Part shown: positions 18,044 to 26,604 of the stretch, in pieces
Numbering within the stretch: the first letter of the stretch is position 1
Layout: each line of letters starts with the position of its first letter
NCBI GenBank assembly: GCA_002411515.1
Contig: DHTF01000039.1
Span: forward strand, 12,317 to 68,574
Source: Proteiniphilum sp. UBA5267
Lineage (GTDB): Bacteria > Bacteroidota > Bacteroidia > Bacteroidales > Dysgonomonadaceae
Length of the DNA stretch: 56,258 nucleotides
Reading direction: 5' to 3'
Translations under genes and position numbers: made by a program
Notes under the pieces: generated by a model
What the model was told of the DNA's origin: nothing
Seen by the model: the letters and a program-made list of their open reading frames with translations, nothing else
Databases searched by the model: none

Positions 18044-18919
18044 TCAATCGATCCAGCGCCTGGTCAGTTCAGCGTAGCAATCTATGCGACGATCTCGAAA
18101 AAAAGGCCACCAGCGACGTACATTTTCGGTACGAGTAGGGTCAGTTTGCACCAGCTGTATCACCTCCTCCTTCTCTGGAGCGCGATACAAAAACTCACCT
18201 TGCGGACCGCAGACGAAGCTGTTTCCCCAAAATTGAATCCCCTTTGTCTGTCCCGACGGGTCAGGTTCGTAACCTGTGCGGTTCACAGAAACAACCGGTA
18301 TGCCATTGGCCACTGCATGAGCCCGCTGCAGCGTTACCCAAGCATCCTGTTGGCGCAATTTCTCCTCTTCACTATCCGAAGACTCCCATCCAATGGCAGT
18401 AGGGTATATCAGTATTTCGGCCCCTGCCAACGCCATCAGTCGCGCAGCCTCAGGGTACCATTGATCCCAGCAGACCAGCACCCCCAGCTTTCCCACAGAG
18501 GTTTCCACAGGATGAAAGCCCAAGTCTCCCGGCGTAAAGTAGAACTTCTCGTAATAGGCGGGATCATCGGGGATGTGCATCTTGCGGTAGATGCCGGCAA
18601 TGGAACCATCTTTTTCAATCACCACGGCAGTATTGTGGTAGAGTCCTGGCGCCCGCTTTTCGAACAGAGAGAGCACAATAACCACACCCACCTCTTTTGC
18701 AAGCTGTCCAAACAGATGGGTGGAGGGTCCGGGAATAGGTTCCGCTTGCTCAAAGACCTCGGTATCTTCAGTTTGACAGAAATATAGACCATTGTGCAAC
18801 TCTTGCAATACAACCAGCTCTGCTCCTTCTGCTGCAAGCTGCCCGATCTTTTGCAGCAGGCGCCCCATGTTATCTTCCCTGTCGGAACTGTTGGCTTGTT
18901 GAATAATTCCTATCTTCAT
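18044..18919 (-). CDS. aguB: N-carbamoylputrescine amidase
   Basis: Nitrilase-superfamily amidohydrolase that converts N-carbamoylputrescine to putrescine, CO2 and ammonia in the cytosol. It has 291 residues. The Glu-Lys-Cys catalytic triad is readable in LQELHNGLYFC, YRKMHIPDDP and GVLVCWDQWYPE. The downstream YPTAIGWE segment is typical of the AguB branch of the family. It follows aguA by 83 bases in the same direction, completing the agmatine route to putrescine, and is the last gene of a run that starts with lpxD. Confidence 0.93.
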   Translation of the reverse strand: MKIGIIQQANSSDREDNMGRLLQKIGQLAAEGAELVVLQELHNGLYFCQTEDTEVFEQAEPIPGPSTHLFGQLAKEVGVVIVLSLFEKRAPGLYHNTAVVIEKDGSIAGIYRKMHIPDDPAYYEKFYFTPGDLGFHPVETSVGKLGVLVCWDQWYPEAARLMALAGAEILIYPTAIGWESSDSEEEKLRQQDAWVTLQRAHAVANGIPVVSVNRTGYEPDPSGQTKGIQFWGNSFVCGPQGEFLYRAPEKEEVIQLVQTDPTRTENVRRWWPFFRDRRIDCYAELTRRWID

Positions 18920-19002
18920 TTTTGGAATGGTTTAATAATCCGCACTTTAGTGAACACCAAAATAACACCTTTTGTTCCCGGCATTTTGCCACATGGGGGA
19001 CA

Positions 19003-20022
19003 TCAAATAACTCCCTCGGGAAACTGCATCGTCACGCAGTGCAGCGACCCGTGTTGTTTGATCAATGGACGACAGTCTATCCCGACTATCTCCCGCGTAG
19101 GGAAGGCTTCCTGCAGCAGCTGTTTCGCCACCTCATCTTTATCCGTTCCGTAATAAGGGAGGAGTACCGCATTGTTGATGATTAGAAAGTTGGCGTAAGT
19201 GGCTGGTAGGCGTTGTCCCGTTTCAAAGACGGGTTCAGCCATCGGCAAAGGGATCAAGCGGTAGGGTTTTCCATTGTGAGTGAGAAAAGTCTTTAACTCA
19301 GCCTCCATTGCCTGCAATTCACTGAAATGCTCATCGTTTTCATCATCGCATTTCACGTAAGCTATTGTCTCCTCGTCGCAGAAACGTGCAAGGGTATCGA
19401 TGTGGCTGTCGGTATCATCACCGGCCAGGTAACCATGGTTGAGCCAGAGTACACGCTCTGCTCCCAATGTACGCTTTAGATAGTGGTCAATCTCCTGCCG
19501 TGTCATGGGCTGGTTGCGGTTGGGTGCCAGCAGACACGACGTAGTGAGGAGGGTACCCTTGCCGTCCGACTCGATGGAACCTCCCTCTAGAATGAAGTTC
19601 AATCTGTTTTGATAAGTCGTACCGGACTGAAAAACGCCCGCACGAAACAAGTGGCCACTGATCTGGTTGTCGTAGTGGGCTGCAAACTTCAATCCCCAGG
19701 CATTGAAGCCGAAGTCGATTAATGTGCGTTGCTCACCATCGAAAACAGTGATAGCACCGTGATCGCGGGCCCATGTATCGTTGCTTTCCACCTCCACACA
19801 GAGGAGGTTATGCTGTTCTTCTTCTGTAAAATAATGTCGTACATTGTGCGAAGGGGGTGCAACCACCAGCAGCTTTTCCCGTTTGAGTATCTCCTTCGAA
19901 AATGCCACGTAGCAACTGGTCACTTCCTCCAGCATATCGCACCAGTCGGTACCCTCGTGGGGCCAAGTTACCTGCACACCACTCTGGGGAAACCACTCTG
20001 CCGGAAGCACAATGCCAGCCAT
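19003..20022 (-). CDS. aguA: Agmatine deiminase
   Basis: Hydrolyses agmatine to N-carbamoylputrescine and ammonia. The ATG at 20022 gives 340 residues, begins MAGIVLPAEWFPQSG as expected, and lies 4 bases after the lpxA stop. The peptidyl-arginine-deiminase-type fold is supported by WPHEGTDW, the conserved ESNDTWARDHGAI segment, LEGGSIESDGKGTLLTT, and the catalytic Cys in GSLHCVTMQFP near residue 330. It works with AguB. Tight packing behind lpxA suggests one transcript with lipid A genes. Confidence 0.94.
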   Translation of the reverse strand: MAGIVLPAEWFPQSGVQVTWPHEGTDWCDMLEEVTSCYVAFSKEILKREKLLVVAPPSHNVRHYFTEEEQHNLLCVEVESNDTWARDHGAITVFDGEQRTLIDFGFNAWGLKFAAHYDNQISGHLFRAGVFQSGTTYQNRLNFILEGGSIESDGKGTLLTTSCLLAPNRNQPMTRQEIDHYLKRTLGAERVLWLNHGYLAGDDTDSHIDTLARFCDEETIAYVKCDDENDEHFSELQAMEAELKTFLTHNGKPYRLIPLPMAEPVFETGQRLPATYANFLIINNAVLLPYYGTDKDEVAKQLLQEAFPTREIVGIDCRPLIKQHGSLHCVTMQFPEGVI

Positions 20023-20026
20023 CCTA

Positions 20027-20815
20027 CTATCCCTCCATGTTACCCCGGACGATTCCGCGACTCGAGGAGCGAACAAAATCCAGAATCAGCGTGCGGTCTT
20101 CCGAGGGAGGCAGCTCCTGTTCAATACGTTCTACAGCCTGAGAGATGTTGTATCCCGAGAGATACAGGTATCGGTATATCTCCTGAATGCCATTGATCCG
20201 CTCACTGGAAAACCCACGGCGCCGGAGGCCAACGATATTCAAGCCCACGTAGGTGATCGGCTCACGCCCAACCATCACGTAGGGAGGAATATCTTTCGAT
20301 ATCTTTGACCCACCCTGTATCATCACGTGCGGGCCAATTTTTGAGAACTGGTGAGCCAACGAACCTCCACTGATAATGGCATAGTCATCGATTTCAACCT
20401 CTCCGGCCAGCTGCGTGGCATTGCCCAGGATCACATGATCGCGCAGCACACAATCATGCGCCACGTGGCTGTATGCCATAATCAGGCAGTTACTGCCCAC
20501 ACTGGTCAACCCTTTCGATGCTGTACCCCGGTTTACGGTCGCACACTCACGAATGGTAGTGTTGTCGCCAATGATGGCTACTGTTTCTTCACCCTGAAAC
20601 TTCAGATCTTGCGGGATACCGGCCACGGTAGCATGCGGAAAGATGGTACAATTTTTACCAATGCGTGCACCCTCCAGTACAGTTGCCTGCATCATGACCC
20701 TTGTTCCATCTCCTACTTCGGTGTTCCGGTCAACATATGCAAAAGGTTCCACAATCACGTTGTCTCCCAGTTTGGCCTCAGGATGTACAAAAGCCATCGT
20801 TGATACGCTATTCAT
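20027..20815 (-). CDS. lpxA: UDP-N-acetylglucosamine acyltransferase
   Basis: First acyl-transfer step of lipid A biosynthesis, moving a 3-hydroxyacyl chain from ACP to UDP-GlcNAc. It has 262 residues. The left-handed beta-helix hexapeptide repeats are clear (for example VIVEPFAYVDRN, GARIGKNCTIFPHATV). The catalytic His lies in MAYSHVAHDCVL, and the C-terminal helical part is LNIVGLRRRGFSSERI. It is third in the lpxD, lpxC-fabZ, lpxA order conserved in Bacteroidota, 20 bases after lpxC-fabZ. Confidence 0.97.
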   Translation of the reverse strand: MNSVSTMAFVHPEAKLGDNVIVEPFAYVDRNTEVGDGTRVMMQATVLEGARIGKNCTIFPHATVAGIPQDLKFQGEETVAIIGDNTTIRECATVNRGTASKGLTSVGSNCLIMAYSHVAHDCVLRDHVILGNATQLAGEVEIDDYAIISGGSLAHQFSKIGPHVMIQGGSKISKDIPPYVMVGREPITYVGLNIVGLRRRGFSSERINGIQEIYRYLYLSGYNISQAVERIEQELPPSEDRTLILDFVRSSSRGIVRGNMEG

Positions 20816-20835
20816 ATTTATTTAAAACGGTTATG

Positions 20836-22218
20836 TTATTTATTTTTAATGATCTGTGCCGTGAAATCCGCCTCAGAGATTACTTTATCGCCAATAAAAG
20901 CCAACCCGCGCATGGTGGCGATACCCCGACGCATTTCGCTGGTGAGCTCCACGCGAAAAATAAGTGTATCGCCCGGAACGACCTTATGCCGGAACTTGAC
21001 ATTGTCGATCCTCAGGAAATAGGTGGAGTAGCGCTCTGGCTCATCCAGTCGTGCCAGAACAAATAAGCCACCGGTCTGAGCCATAGCTTCCACCTGTAAG
21101 ACACCCGGCATCACCGGCTCCTGCGGAAAATGGCCCATGAAATAAGGCTCGTTGGTGGTGATATTTTTTACCCCGACAACATAGGTGTCGGTCATCTGAA
21201 TGATCTTGTCCACCATCAGAAAAGGGTAGCGGTGTGGCAGCAGCTCCCGGATCCGGATATTGTCCATGACCGGCTCTGCAAGCACATCATACACAGGTGG
21301 CTGCACCTCGTTTACTTTTATGTCCTTGCGAATAAGACGTGCCAGTTGGTTGTTTATTTTGTGCCCTGGGCGGGTAGCGATCAGTCGTCCCTTGATGGGT
21401 TTTCCGATCAGTGCGATGTCGCCTATGATGTCGAGAAGCTTGTGGCGGGCCGGCTCATTGGGAAAAGCCAGCTTGCGGTGATTAAGGTAACCCAGCTCAT
21501 CAGCATTGTGACGGGGAACATTCAGTTCATCGGCAATCTCATCGAGCTCCGGTTGGGATAGCTTTCTTTCGTAGATAACAATGGCATTATCGAGGTTCCC
21601 CCCTTTGATAAGTCCTGCCTTACGCAATTGCTGAATCTCCCGGACAAACACAAAAGTCCTTGCAGGGGCAATTTCCGTTTCGAATTCCGACAAGGAATCC
21701 ATGGAGGCCGACTGATTGGGAATGTACTGTGAATCGAATTCAATGAAGGAGTTGATACCGAAAGAATCATCTGGCAGAAGAGTCAGTTTTGAACCGGTTT
21801 CGGGGTCTGTCACCTCCATTTTGCTGCGGACAATGTAGTAATCCTTGTCCTTTTCCTGTTCCCGGATCCCTGCCTTTTTGATCTCTTTCACATATTCGGC
21901 CGCGCTTCCGTCGAGTATGGGAAATTCCGAAGAATCCACCTCTATCAGGCAATTGTCGATACCCATAGCGTATAACGCCGAGAGACCATGTTCAAGGGTG
22001 CTTATCGTGATGTTATCACGACCAATCACCGTACCCCGCTGCGTATTGACCACATTTTCGGCCAATGCATCGATTACCGGCTGATTTTCCAGATCGATTC
22101 TCTTTATTTTGTAACCATGATCTACCGGTGCAGGGTTGAAGGTTACCACAATATGGAGGCCGGTATGCAATCCGGTTCCGCTTAGTGTGAAGCTGTTTTG
22201 CAAGGTTCTCTGTTTCAC
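20836..22218 (-). CDS. lpxC-fabZ: Bifunctional LpxC deacetylase / FabZ dehydratase
   Basis: Fusion of UDP-3-O-acyl-GlcNAc deacetylase (residues ~1-300) with (3R)-hydroxyacyl-ACP dehydratase (~310-460), 460 residues in all. The LpxC zinc ligands are in STLEHGLSAL and ARHKLLDIIGD. The FabZ half has LLPHRYPFLMVD and GHFPQEPVMPGVLQVEAMAQ with the catalytic His and Glu. The fusion is characteristic of Bacteroidota and links the committed step of lipid A synthesis to fatty-acid elongation. It lies between lpxD and lpxA in one operon. Confidence 0.97.
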   Translation of the reverse strand: MKQRTLQNSFTLSGTGLHTGLHIVVTFNPAPVDHGYKIKRIDLENQPVIDALAENVVNTQRGTVIGRDNITISTLEHGLSALYAMGIDNCLIEVDSSEFPILDGSAAEYVKEIKKAGIREQEKDKDYYIVRSKMEVTDPETGSKLTLLPDDSFGINSFIEFDSQYIPNQSASMDSLSEFETEIAPARTFVFVREIQQLRKAGLIKGGNLDNAIVIYERKLSQPELDEIADELNVPRHNADELGYLNHRKLAFPNEPARHKLLDIIGDIALIGKPIKGRLIATRPGHKINNQLARLIRKDIKVNEVQPPVYDVLAEPVMDNIRIRELLPHRYPFLMVDKIIQMTDTYVVGVKNITTNEPYFMGHFPQEPVMPGVLQVEAMAQTGGLFVLARLDEPERYSTYFLRIDNVKFRHKVVPGDTLIFRVELTSEMRRGIATMRGLAFIGDKVISEADFTAQIIKNK

Positions 22219-22279
22219 TTTTCTTTTAATTTAAAATCAGACATGCTGCGCAGGTGAGGGTGTGAAAAAATAAAATAGA

Positions 22280-23326
22280 TTATTCACGCTGAGAAAGATG
22301 CTTTTTCAGCTCTGCGATCTCTTTTTCCAATGCATTGAGTTGCCGGTACATGTCGGGCAGTTTGGGGATGATGATGCTCGACCTGAAGTATTTTTTCACC
22401 GGAAAGGCCGGTGTACCGATAATCTCTGATCCTTCTTTAGTGTTGCTGATGATACCCGACTGGGCACCGATCTGGGTCTGCTTTCCGATGGTGATGTGGC
22501 CACCGATACCTACCTGTCCACCCATTACGCAGCTCTCACCGATCTTTGTGGAACCAGCAACACCTACTTGAGCTGCCATGACGGTATTTTCACCGATCTC
22601 GCAATTGTGTGCAATCTGGATGAGGTTGTCGAGCTTCACGCCTTTTTTGATGATGGTAGATCCCATTACCGCCCGGTCGACGGTGGTATTGGCTCCTATC
22701 TCCACATCATCCTCAATGAGCACATTTCCCATTTGGGGAATTTTGTGATAACGTTCCTCTTTCTTGCTGAAACCGAATCCATCGGCACCAATCACCGCGC
22801 CTGAATGGAAAATGCAATTGTCGCCGATCACACAATCGGAATAAATTTTTACGCCCGGGTAAAGGGTACAGTTTTTGCCGATCTGCACATTATCGCCCAC
22901 ATAGACCTGTGGATAAATCTTGCTGTCGTCACCCACGTGTGCCCCTGCACCGATATAAGCAAATGCCCCCACATACACATTTTCACCCACCGTGGCTTTG
23001 GGAGAAATAAAACTCATCTCTTCCACGCCGCTCTTGCCGGGTTGGGCGCTACCGGCCATCTCCATGAGTGAAGCCAGTGCTGCATAGGCGTTCGGAACCC
23101 TGATCAGGGTTGCAGCAATAGGCTTATCCGGTTCAAAGTCCTCGTTCACGATGACGATGTCTGCTGCGGTTTCGTAAATATATGGAGTGTATTTGGGGTT
23201 ACCTAGAAAAGTGATGGTGCCGGGCTGTCCCTCTTCGATCTTTGAAAAATTGGAAACAGATACGTCCGGATTTCCGATCAGCTCTCCTTTGAGAAAATCG
23301 GATATTTGTCTTGCAGAAAATTTCAT
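22280..23326 (-). CDS. lpxD: UDP-3-O-(3-hydroxyacyl)glucosamine N-acyltransferase
   Basis: Third step of lipid A biosynthesis. It has 348 residues: an N-terminal uridine-binding domain ([24 protein letters not shown]), a hexapeptide-repeat beta-helix, the catalytic His in [14 protein letters not shown], and a C-terminal helix ([19 protein letters not shown]) that is coiled-coil-like. It is first gene of the operon. The roughly 270-base gap between it and the tRNA holds no clear -7 box that I can assign. Confidence 0.97.
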   Translation of the reverse strand: MKFSARQISDFLKGELIGNPDVSVSNFSKIEEGQPGTITFLGNPKYTPYIYETAADIVIVNEDFEPDKPIAATLIRVPNAYAALASLMEMAGSAQPGKSGVEEMSFISPKATVGENVYVGAFAYIGAGAHVGDDSKIYPQVYVGDNVQIGKNCTLYPGVKIYSDCVIGDNCIFHSGAVIGADGFGFSKKEERYHKIPQMGNVLIEDDVEIGANTTVDRAVMGSTIIKKGVKLDNLIQIAHNCEIGENTVMAAQVGVAGSTKIGESCVMGGQVGIGGHITIGKQTQIGAQSGIISNTKEGSEIIGTPAFPVKKYFRSSIIIPKLPDMYRQLNALEKEIAELKKHLSQRE

Positions 23327-23593
23327 CAGCTTATGATTCTATTCAACATTTTTTATATAAATGAGTCGTTTCCCCGCTTTGACATAGTCCAAAAAATTGG
23401 CCAACGCTCATTTAGCTCGACGAAAACGTGTTCGAAAACAGACAATTTCTTTCGGTCGAAAGAAGCCACTCTCTCTAAAATCATGCAAATTAACGAATAA
23501 TATTCCAGTGTAGGAAGGAAAAAACAATAATTTCTCCCTACATAAAAAGAAAAGACAGCTACCAAAACTCGATAACTGCCTCTCTTTCAATTG

Positions 23594-23669
23594 TCGGGAT
23601 GAGAAGATTCGAACTTCCGACCCCACGCCCCCCAGACGCGTACTCTAAACCGGACTGAGCTACATCCCG
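23594..23669 (-). tRNA. tRNA-Pro (anticodon GGG)
   Basis: Cloverleaf read on the minus strand: acceptor CGGGATG (from 23669) with CATCCCG (23601-23595), D-stem GCTC/GAGT, anticodon stem CGCGT/GCGTG, loop CTGGGGG with anticodon GGG, and T-arm GGAAG TTCGAAT CTTCT. The discriminator is A at 23594. CCA is not encoded. Confidence 0.95.
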
Positions 23670-23681
23670 AAAATGTGAGCG

Positions 23682-23713
23682 CAAAATTACCCTTTTTTTT
23701 TCTTTTTCCCAAA
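23682..23713 (-). promoter_or_regulatory. Promoter of tRNA-Pro
   Basis: On the minus strand TTTG (23713-23710), a 20-base spacer and TAATTTTG (23689-23682). This matches the Bacteroidota -33/-7 consensus, with the start expected about 6 bases before the mature tRNA end. Confidence 0.75.
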
Positions 23714-23764
23714 TTAAATGCAAAAACTTTTCAAAAGCAGCATTATTCAATAAAGGCTCTTCAA

Positions 23765-24013
23765 TTACCCAATGGGACGAAACAAGAACTCAATCTTTTC
23801 AACAACAGTCCCTTTATTCTTTAATTTTACCGAATCGTACAGTTCATCTCTGAATGAAATTTGAACTAATCTCACCTCATCCCAATTGAAGGGTTGTATA
23901 TTTCCCTTCTCCATCATCACTAAAAAAGAGGTCTCATGTTTTATGATGAGGCGGGATTTCTCCGTACCTTGTTCGGTATCTCTCCGTATATTCCTTATAT
24001 TTCGCTTATTCAT
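23765..24013 (-). CDS. Small hypothetical protein (doubtful)
   Basis: Open frame of 82 residues from the ATG at 24013. The product is basic at the N-terminus (NKRNIRNIRR) and has no signal peptide, membrane segment or motif I recognise. Codon use is more A/T-rich than in neighbouring genes. It fills most of an otherwise gene-free 487-base gap between tRNA-Pro and the CoA-transferase and has no visible promoter. It may be a genuine small gene, a remnant, or chance. Confidence 0.3.
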   Translation of the reverse strand: MNKRNIRNIRRDTEQGTEKSRLIIKHETSFLVMMEKGNIQPFNWDEVRLVQISFRDELYDSVKLKNKGTVVEKIEFLFRPIG

Positions 24014-24032
24014 CAATAAGGAGATAACGACC

Positions 24033-24062
24033 CATTACCCTTCCATTACCCTTCTATTATCC
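24033..24062. repeat. Short tandem repeat, 11-base unit
   Basis: CATTACCCTTC occurs twice in tandem (24033-24043, 24044-24054), followed by a decayed third unit. It is intergenic. The period equals that of the larger array at 45655. Confidence 0.6.
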
Positions 24063-24086
24063 GTGCAAGAAGCTATTTCCTGAAGC

Positions 24087-24121
24087 AAAAAAAGCTGCCT
24101 CAAAAATTAATCTGAGACAGC
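24087..24121 (-). terminator. Intrinsic terminator of the CoA-transferase gene
   Basis: On the minus strand GCTGTCTCA (24121-24113) pairs with TGAGGCAGC (24102-24094), including one G-U pair, followed by seven T (24093-24087). It lies 36 bases after the CoA-transferase stop. Confidence 0.85.
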
Positions 24122-24156
24122 CTCTTTTTTATTTTGACTACTTTTTACTTCCTGAG

Positions 24157-25653
24157 TCAGGGTTTCTGATATTTCGAAAAATCGGTATTCATCATGCTAC
24201 CCGTTTCCTGAAGAGCCTGGTGAAAAGCAAAGCATGCATAAATATCCTGCGGAAGATGCCCTTTCACGCCGCGGTTGAGGTAATCGTGCAGAAGGGGACG
24301 ATAATCGGGGTGCGCACATTTCTCGATGATCTCCACGGCACGGTTCTTGGGTCCCTTTCCTCTGAGGTCGGCCACCCCATATTCCGAGACGATGATTTTC
24401 ACCGAATGCTCGGTATGATCTTCGTGTGTCACCTTGGGCACGATGCAGCTGATGGCACCACCTTTGGCGGTGGAAGGAGTGAGGAAGATAGAAAGGTAGG
24501 AGTTGCGGGTAAAGTCGCCCGACCCACCAATGCCATTCATCATCTTGGTACCGTTCACATGGGTAGAGTTCACGCTGCCGAAGATGTCCACCTCGATGGC
24601 GGTATTGAGAGCGATGATACCCAGGCGGCGTGCCAGGCCGGGGTTGTTGGAAATCTCCGAAGGACGGAGCACCAGTTTATTTTTGAAGAATGCCAGATCG
24701 TCATAAAACTTCTGCAGCACATCGTTGCTCACGGTGAGCGAGCAACCGCTGGCAAAAGATATGTTGCCCTGCTGCATCATGTCAATGACAGCGTCCTGAA
24801 TCACTTCGGTATATACCTCGAAGCGGGGTATCTCTGGGTTACTGCCCATGGAGCCCAGCACAGCATTGGCAATGTTGCCCACACCCGACTGGATGGGGAG
24901 GAAGTGGGCAGGAATGCGTCCGGCTTTCATCTCGGCCACGAAGAACTCTGCCACGTTGTTACCGATGCGCGATGTAACCTCATCGAGGGGAGCGAAGCCA
25001 CCTCCTTCACCCTCTTTTTCGGTTTCTACCACAAAGATTTTTTCCGGATTCACTTTCACATAATCCAGCCCAATCCGGTTCTGCACTTCATAGATGGGTA
25101 TTTCGCGCCGTTTTGGGGGATCCTGTAGCTCATACAGATCGTGGATACCCCGTAGCTTTTGGGGCACTCTCCTGTTGAGTTCTACAATCACAATATCTGC
25201 CAAACGGCAAATGGTGGGGGTGATTCCTACACCTGTAGTGGGTATGATCTCACCCTTTTCTGTTACTTCACAGGCCTCGACGATGGCCACGTTGATCTTT
25301 CCCAGGAAGCCATACCTTATCTCCTGTGCGAGCTGGGAGAGATGCAGATCGAAGAAGTCAAACTCACCCCGGTTCAGCGCAGCGCGCATATCCTTGTTGG
25401 TTTGATAGGGAGTGCGAAATTTAATTGCACCCGCACGGGCCAATGTTCCGTCAATGGAGTCGCCGGTGGAAGCTCCCGTAAAAACGCCGATTTTGAAAGC
25501 ATCGCCTTTTGCGTGCGCTGCTTCTGCCCTTTTAGCGATCTCTACCGGCACTACTTTGGGGCAGCCTGCATGAGTAAAACCGCTGAAGCCCACGTTGTCG
25601 TTATTTTTGACAAGCGATGCAGCTTCTTCTGCAGTGATGAATTTTAAAGCCAT
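24157..25653 (-). CDS. Acetyl-CoA hydrolase/transferase family (succinyl-CoA:acetate CoA-transferase-like)
   Basis: Class I CoA-transferase of 498 residues that probably exchanges CoA between acetate and succinyl-CoA (or hydrolyses acetyl-CoA). Two Rossmann-like CoA-transferase domains are seen. GSGDFTRNSYLSI and GGAISCIVP belong to the CoA-binding half, and the catalytic Glu is likely the one in VYTEVIQD near residue 285. In an anaerobe this enzyme forms acetate while conserving the thioester as succinyl-CoA. The exact acyl pair cannot be read from sequence. The start ATG at 25653 is the first in frame. A perfect palindrome lies 35 bases upstream, and a terminator follows the gene, so it is probably a single-gene transcript under its own control. 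Confidence 0.92.
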   Translation of the reverse strand: MALKFITAEEAASLVKNNDNVGFSGFTHAGCPKVVPVEIAKRAEAAHAKGDAFKIGVFTGASTGDSIDGTLARAGAIKFRTPYQTNKDMRAALNRGEFDFFDLHLSQLAQEIRYGFLGKINVAIVEACEVTEKGEIIPTTGVGITPTICRLADIVIVELNRRVPQKLRGIHDLYELQDPPKRREIPIYEVQNRIGLDYVKVNPEKIFVVETEKEGEGGGFAPLDEVTSRIGNNVAEFFVAEMKAGRIPAHFLPIQSGVGNIANAVLGSMGSNPEIPRFEVYTEVIQDAVIDMMQQGNISFASGCSLTVSNDVLQKFYDDLAFFKNKLVLRPSEISNNPGLARRLGIIALNTAIEVDIFGSVNSTHVNGTKMMNGIGGSGDFTRNSYLSIFLTPSTAKGGAISCIVPKVTHEDHTEHSVKIIVSEYGVADLRGKGPKNRAVEIIEKCAHPDYRPLLHDYLNRGVKGHLPQDIYACFAFHQALQETGSMMNTDFSKYQKP

Positions 25654-25687
25654 ATCAATATTTTTTCAATTAGTGGTTCCCTCATTA

Positions 25688-25719
25688 TGTTACAGTTCAA
25701 ATAAATTTGAACTGTAACA
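25688..25719. promoter_or_regulatory. Perfect 32-base palindrome upstream of the CoA-transferase
   Basis: TGTTACAGTTCAAAT (25688-25702) and ATTTGAACTGTAACA (25705-25719) are exact reverse complements separated by AA. On the minus strand the sequence TTTATTTG inside it resembles a degenerate -7 box, so the palindrome may overlap the promoter of the CoA-transferase gene. The short spacer favours a dimeric DNA-binding operator over an RNA hairpin, though a 13-14 bp hairpin in the leader is also possible. Confidence 0.75.
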
Positions 25720-25783
25720 GTTAATCCTTACGAAAACAGTTTTTTTTGATGCCCCGAAGAAGGGGTTCGCGGATACCAATACT

Positions 25784-26341
25784 CTAATACCTTCGCTGCA
25801 TAATCTCTCCGTAGATCAATCCTTTTTTTAACTCATCGCGACCTGCATCACCCAATAGATCTCTGATGAAATGATGGTAAGACGATTCTTTTGTTTCGGT
25901 CATCGTTTCTTCCGTGCCCTTCTCAAGATAACTGTCTGACATCGCAGAGATGTCAATGGAGTCAGATCCTAAATCATAAGAGGAGTCTGCATCAAAAACG
26001 AAAATGGAGCTTTTCAGTGAAGTCTCTTTGGAAAAATCGGTCGTCAGATCCATGGAGGAACGGAAGGTAGGTCTTACGCTTTCATTTCGCTCTACAGAAG
26101 GAGAAGAAGGTGATTTTTTGGCTTTGGTTACCGGTTTTGTTTCAAACCACATGGGAGGAGTTTCTTCCTCAACCGTATCGGATGTATCCATGAAAGGTCT
26201 TGGCGACTTTTCTGCATAGGGATGCGGGGGCATTCCTGATTGCTGTTTCTGCTGATTTTTTTTCTTTCTGGAATCATTAAAAAATCCCAATATCATAAAA
26301 AATAGCAGAAGCAACAAATAAATGATATCACCAAACTCCAT
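25784..26341 (-). CDS. Membrane-anchored hypothetical protein
   Basis: 185 residues from the ATG at 26341, where the protein begins MEFGDIIYLLLLLFFMILGF. Starts further upstream would add an implausible basic, Cys-containing stretch. It has one N-terminal membrane helix (residues ~5-22), a basic KKKNQQKQQ stop-transfer segment, then a long disordered Pro/Ser/Glu-rich region. It ends in a short helical motif (RDELKKGLIYGEIMQRRY) of a kind that recurs at the C-terminus of small Bacteroidota membrane proteins. Function unknown. It lies upstream of the CoA-transferase gene on the same strand. Confidence 0.7.
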   Translation of the reverse strand: MEFGDIIYLLLLLFFMILGFFNDSRKKKNQQKQQSGMPPHPYAEKSPRPFMDTSDTVEEETPPMWFETKPVTKAKKSPSSPSVERNESVRPTFRSSMDLTTDFSKETSLKSSIFVFDADSSYDLGSDSIDISAMSDSYLEKGTEETMTETKESSYHHFIRDLLGDAGRDELKKGLIYGEIMQRRY

Positions 26342-26604
26342 ATTTTGATTAATTTTGCAACAGGACAAAAATAATGATTTTTTGCGTAACAATGTGTTTT
26401 TGGTAGTAAAAAAAATTTTCGGAAGCAACTTCACAGTCACTCCCGAACATTTAACCAAAACCTTAACTATGAAAAAATTTTATTTTTTTCGTCACAAATA
26501 TATGACTTTGCATATTCAATTCCAACTTTTCCTCTAAAAAATAAATTATTTAACTTTTAAGGGAGGTTAGAGGAGGTGCAAATCACAGCTGAAATAAAGG
26601 AAAC

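Noticed and set aside
23327..23593. Open frames between lpxD and tRNA-Pro
   Set aside because: Short overlapping frames on both strands without motifs, one of which would run through the tRNA. The gap most likely holds only the lpxD leader, which I could not resolve.
25752..25765. CCCC-GAAGAA-GGGG hairpin as a terminator
   Set aside because: A 4-bp stem with no T-run after it on either strand. It is followed by A-rich DNA in the direction of the upstream gene.
26571..26578. AGGAGGTG upstream of miaB as a Shine-Dalgarno site
   Set aside because: It lies about 27 bases from the start codon, too far, and this phylum rarely uses Shine-Dalgarno pairing.
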